DNA of 64,000 nt from Kitasatospora humi (GTDB taxonomy: Bacteria > Actinomycetota > Actinomycetes > Streptomycetales > Streptomycetaceae), in contig NZ_JAJJPA010000014.1 of assembly GCF_020907985.1 (NCBI RefSeq), positions 62,001 to 126,000 of the forward strand. Reading direction: 5' to 3'. Both the position numbers and the translations under genes were made by a program. Positions within the stretch are counted from its first letter, which is position 1; each line of letters starts with the position of its first letter. Shown one piece after another: positions 62,403 to 64,000 of the stretch. The notes under the pieces are model-generated. The model saw only the letters and a list, made by a program, of their open reading frames with translations. It did not search any database and was not told the DNA's origin.

Positions 62403-63194
62403 CTATCCCGCCCACTCGCAGATCCGCTGGAAGTTGCCGCCGAGCAGCAGGTCGAGCACCGCCTGGTCCCGGACGGCGGACTCCACCGTGTGCCGGGCCG
62501 CCACCACGTCGCCGTACGGCGTGTTGGAGCCGAACAGGCACTGCTCCGGCACGGTCCGGGCGGCCGCGCGCACCGCGAAGGTCTGCAGCGCGCTGGACAG
62601 GTCCAGATAGAGGTTGGGGCGGTCGGCGGCCAGCTCGACCAGGTCGAGCGCGTGCATCCCGCCGAGCGCACCGACGATCACCGGCACCGCCGGGTAGCGG
62701 GCCGCCAGCAGGTGGTAGGTCCGCAGGTCGTCGAGGGTGTTCGGGGCGAAGCCGTGCACCAGCACCGGCACCCCGCCGTGGTCGGCGGCGGCCGCCAGCA
62801 CCGGTTCGACGGCCGCCGTGCCACCCGGGGCCGGGGTGAGTTCGCCGAGGCCGACGAACTCCGGGTGCGCCAGCTGCTCGGCCACCCAGCGGTGGATCTC
62901 CAGCTCCGGCAGTTCCAGCGGCACCGAGGCGAAGCCGACCGTCTCGCGCGGGTGGGCGCGCACCGCCCGGCGCACCTCGTCGAGCGCGGCCCGGAACCGC
63001 TCCTCGGGCAGCGTCGCCCCGCTGATCCGCCGCATCAGGCCGGCGAACTCGGCGCGCAGCTCCTCGTTGGTCGCCGCGGCCTCCGGGTGGACGCTGGTCG
63101 GCAGCAGCACCGTGCGCTCGACGCCCGCCTGCCGCGCCCGGGCCAGCTGGGCCGGGACATCGACGGTGACATGCGCGTGGACATCTGTTGTCAC
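62403..63194 (-). CDS. Amidohydrolase-family protein
   Basis: 263 residues from GTG 63194, preceded by AGGAG. It begins with TTDVHAHVTVD (HxH metal ligands); later come PVLVHGFAPNT (metal His), and LFGSNTPYGDVVAARHTVESA near the end. This fits the metal-dependent TIM-barrel hydrolase/decarboxylase group (amidohydrolase 2). The substrate is unknown. A MerR gene lies divergently upstream and an unusual long-spacer promoter sits between them. Confidence 0.85.
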   Translation of the reverse strand: MTTDVHAHVTVDVPAQLARARQAGVERTVLLPTSVHPEAAATNEELRAEFAGLMRRISGATLPEERFRAALDEVRRAVRAHPRETVGFASVPLELPELEIHRWVAEQLAHPEFVGLGELTPAPGGTAAVEPVLAAAADHGGVPVLVHGFAPNTLDDLRTYHLLAARYPAVPVIVGALGGMHALDLVELAADRPNLYLDLSSALQTFAVRAAARTVPEQCLFGSNTPYGDVVAARHTVESAVRDQAVLDLLLGGNFQRICEWAG

Positions 63195-63231
63195 GTGAAC
63201 TCCTGTGGACGGCTGGGTGGTTGAGGTCGCC

Positions 63232-63263
63232 AGGCTAGACTTTGACATCGGTGTCAAGGTCAA
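63232..63263 (-). promoter_or_regulatory. MerR-type promoter of the amidohydrolase gene
   Basis: On the minus strand, TTGACC (63258-63263) and TAGCCT (63232-63237) are separated by 20 bp, the overlong spacing typical of MerR-activated promoters. The perfect inverted repeat TTGACAtcggTGTCAA (63242-63257) fills the spacer, as expected for MerR binding. The MerR gene itself reads away on the plus strand. Confidence 0.8.
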
Positions 63264-63281
63264 GCCCCGGGGAGGTCGTGG

Positions 63282-63671
63282 GTGCGGATCAGCGAGTTGG
63301 CGAGGCGCAGTGGAGTCAGCGCCCGGTCGTTGCGGCACTACGACCGGCACGGGCTGCTGAACGCCACTCGACTGCCGAACGGCTACCGGGACTTCACCGA
63401 GCAGAGCGTGGAACAGGTGCGGCGGATCCGCTCGCTGCTGGGGGTCGGCCTGAGCCTGGCCGGGGTCGCCGCGCTGCTGCCGTGCTTCGCCGACGACGGC
63501 CGGCTGGCCGGCTGCGACCGCGCCAGGGCACGGCTGGTCGACCAGATCGCGGCGCTGGACGAGTCGCTGGCCGCGATGGCCCGGACCAGGGCGATGCTCG
63601 CCGAGGAACTGGCCCGCTGGGCCGAGCCGGGCGACCCCGGCCCCGGGTCCGGCGGTGCTGACCTGGAGTAG
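63282..63671 (+). CDS. MerR family transcriptional regulator
   Basis: 129 residues from GTG 63282, with GGGGAGG upstream. [38 protein letters not shown] is the canonical MerR winged helix; a coiled helix follows ([26 protein letters not shown]). Two cysteines (68 and 78) lie in a short loop, [13 protein letters not shown], and may bind metal or sense thiol stress, though this is not certain. It should activate the divergent amidohydrolase gene. Confidence 0.92.
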   Translation: MRISELARRSGVSARSLRHYDRHGLLNATRLPNGYRDFTEQSVEQVRRIRSLLGVGLSLAGVAALLPCFADDGRLAGCDRARARLVDQIAALDESLAAMARTRAMLAEELARWAEPGDPGPGSGGADLE

Positions 63672-63783
63672 TGCGGGCCGGCAACCGGGGGGTGCCCGAG
63701 GGCGACCGGCGGGTAGGGAATCATGGCAGTGCCGGTACGCGTTCGGCATACCAGCTCATGCCCCAGCTCTCCAGGAGTCCGCG

Positions 63784-64000
63784 ATGCCCGCTCGTCTGAT
63801 CCTCGTCCGCCACGGTGAGACCGCCTGGTCGGCGAGTGGCCAGCACACCGGCCGGACCGACATCCCGCTGACCGAGGAGGGCCGCGAGATGGCGCGCCGG
63901 GTCGGTGCCCGACTGGCCCGCGCGCCCTGGTACGGCCTGCCCGAGGCCCGGGTCTACACCAGCCCGCTCTCCCGGGCGCGCGAGACAGCGGAGCTGGCCG
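63784..64000 (+). CDS. Histidine phosphatase family protein (partial, 5' end)
   Basis: The first 72 codons only. [29 protein letters not shown] is the phosphoglycerate-mutase-like RHG motif with the catalytic His; [17 protein letters not shown] continues the fold. AGGAG lies before the ATG. The rest of the gene is beyond the window, so the subfamily cannot be decided. Confidence 0.9.
   Translation, partial: MPARLILVRHGETAWSASGQHTGRTDIPLTEEGREMARRVGARLARAPWYGLPEARVYTSPLSRARETAELA

Overview
The window is a stretch of chromosome from a high-GC actinomycete, almost certainly Streptomycetaceae (Streptomyces or Kitasatospora). The grounds are the very GC-rich third codon positions, frequent GTG starts, GlcNAc PTS genes with DasR-type operators, LtrA, DUF3618 and DUF445 proteins, Tat and lipoprotein secretion, and the gene order clpS / DUF2017 / mec / cysO / cysM ... 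MBL phosphodiesterase / rph / rdgB, which is also known from mycobacteria. No phage, transposase, integrase or CRISPR array was seen. Most of the window reads as core or semi-core chromosome.

Layout. 0-3 kb: end of clpS, DUF2017, and the CysO route of cysteine synthesis (mec, a Cys-rich leader peptide, cysO, cysM). 3-9.4 kb: membrane-tethered PemK-like protein, small HTH protein, MBL phosphodiesterase, divergent GlcNAc PTS genes (nagE2, nagF) with three dre sites, rph, rdgB, an odd UAG-anticodon tRNA, and an HNH endonuclease with three N-terminal repeats. 9.6-13.3 kb: an arabinose-type ABC importer. 13.4-25.8 kb: bcp, a GroES-like protein, DUF445, an adenosine-deaminase-family enzyme with an altered metal loop, a Phd/VapC pair, a Gfo/Idh oxidoreductase, a HAD phosphatase, LtrA, ung, an alpha/beta hydrolase, a secreted deacetylase and DedA. 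26-36.7 kb: drug efflux, LLM flavin enzyme, PAS-GGDEF-EAL c-di-GMP protein, OsmC, chorismate mutase, small zinc-ribbon proteins, an orphan histidine kinase, and MarR/VOC pairs. 37-43.2 kb: a peptide ABC importer with a fused DppD-DppF ATPase and a divergent lipoprotein. 43.6-55.4 kb: pentapeptide protein, phospholipase C, MarR/SDR pair, tricorn-type protease, Na+/H+ antiporter, pgi. Four identical tRNA-Lys(CTT) genes lie between 35.6 and 55.4 kb. 55.6-61.1 kb: two unknown genes and a tightly overlapping three-gene operon. 61.2-64 kb: TetR/DUF1772, MerR/amidohydrolase, and the start of a histidine phosphatase gene.

The strongest candidate for an undescribed system is the operon at 56883-61065 (minus strand): a PD-(D/E)XK nuclease with a four-cysteine iron-sulfur signature, an unknown 524-residue protein with a beta-rich C-terminal part, and a superfamily 1 helicase, joined by two 4-bp stop/start overlaps. 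Together they have the parts of a Dna2-type nuclease-helicase split over three polypeptides. Other notable points are the tRNA with anticodon UAG but no long variable arm, a Cys-rich attenuator-type peptide ahead of cysO-cysM, a CysO whose Gly-Gly end is masked by Ala-Lys next to its own JAMM protease gene, and clear repressor/promoter layouts at the MarR, TetR and MerR pairs.
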